A stretch of DNA of 15,393 nucleotides from RGIG8597 sp045133795. GTDB taxonomy: Bacteria > Spirochaetota > GWE2-31-10. Position 1 is the stretch's first letter, and the number at the start of each line of letters is the position of its first letter. The stretch is from positions 1 to 15,393 of the forward strand of contig JBGUUT010000098.1 of NCBI GenBank assembly GCA_045133795.1, written 5' to 3'. Of this stretch, positions 15,357 through 15,393 are shown in pieces. The notes beneath the pieces are model-generated. The model was given only the letters and a program-made list of their open reading frames with translations. It ran no database searches and was not told the DNA's origin. The translations under genes were made by a program, and so were the position numbers.

Positions 15357-15393
15357 AAAAAGTTAGGTTTTAAGGAAATAGCTTATTATCGAT

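Noticed and set aside
15365..15393. Start of a further gene at the right edge
   Set aside because: TTAAGGAAAT resembles a ribosome binding site, but no start codon with a usable frame is visible before the window ends.
1..15393. Insertion sequence, prophage or defence-system genes
   Set aside because: Every substantial frame is accounted for by metabolic, transport, envelope or signalling genes. No transposase, integrase, nuclease or toxin-antitoxin motif was seen.

Overview
The window is AT-rich, gene-dense bacterial chromosome and reads as a host-associated spirochaete, most probably a Treponema. This rests on the combined gene content: a def-fmt operon followed by a kinase-less membrane PASTA protein, a bactofilin beside an HD-GYP protein, and divergent small envelope proteins. 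It is an inference from recalled families, not a database match. No rRNA, tRNA, CRISPR, insertion sequence or prophage gene was seen. No gene-free stretch exceeds about 165 bases.

Layout. (1) 1-2710, minus strand: a tight operon reading HD-GYP-like protein, bactofilin, secreted TPR protein, then a truncated MtaB-type tRNA methylthiotransferase that runs off the left edge. The TPR stop and the mtaB start share a base. (2) 2841-3920, minus: leuB, ended by a 16-bp AT-rich hairpin. It diverges from (3) 4081-6601, plus: def, fmt and a membrane PASTA protein. The leuB and def promoters are back to back with -35 boxes 5 bp apart. (4) 6605-7318, minus: a probable small outer-membrane beta-barrel, convergent with the PASTA gene. 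Its 3' coding end holds a hairpin plus T-tract that probably terminates the def operon. (5) 7459-9026, plus: a six-cysteine protein of unknown function followed 5 bp later by an EamA/DMT transporter, behind a near-consensus promoter. (6) 9135-9899, plus: a four-helix membrane protein with a C-terminal PilZ domain, ended by a bidirectional terminator shared with (7) aroE (TTG start) and pepF on the minus strand, which are separated by another terminator. (8) 12735-15248, plus: a patatin-like phospholipase and an SSS-family sodium:solute symporter. The symporter has a near-consensus promoter overlapped by a perfect 7-bp dyad. (9) 15249-15393: no gene, but four consecutive perfect stem-loops with internal direct and inverted repeats.

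How it fits together. Most genes are housekeeping: translation (def, fmt, mtaB), amino-acid and aromatic synthesis (leuB, aroE), peptide turnover (pepF) and transport. Two proteins carry cyclic-di-GMP modules, HD-GYP and PilZ, and both lack residues normally needed for catalysis or binding. The least explained items are the hairpin cluster at the right end, the cysteine protein at 7459-8175, and the degenerate HD-GYP protein coupled to a bactofilin. I found no clear new multi-gene defence or mobile system.
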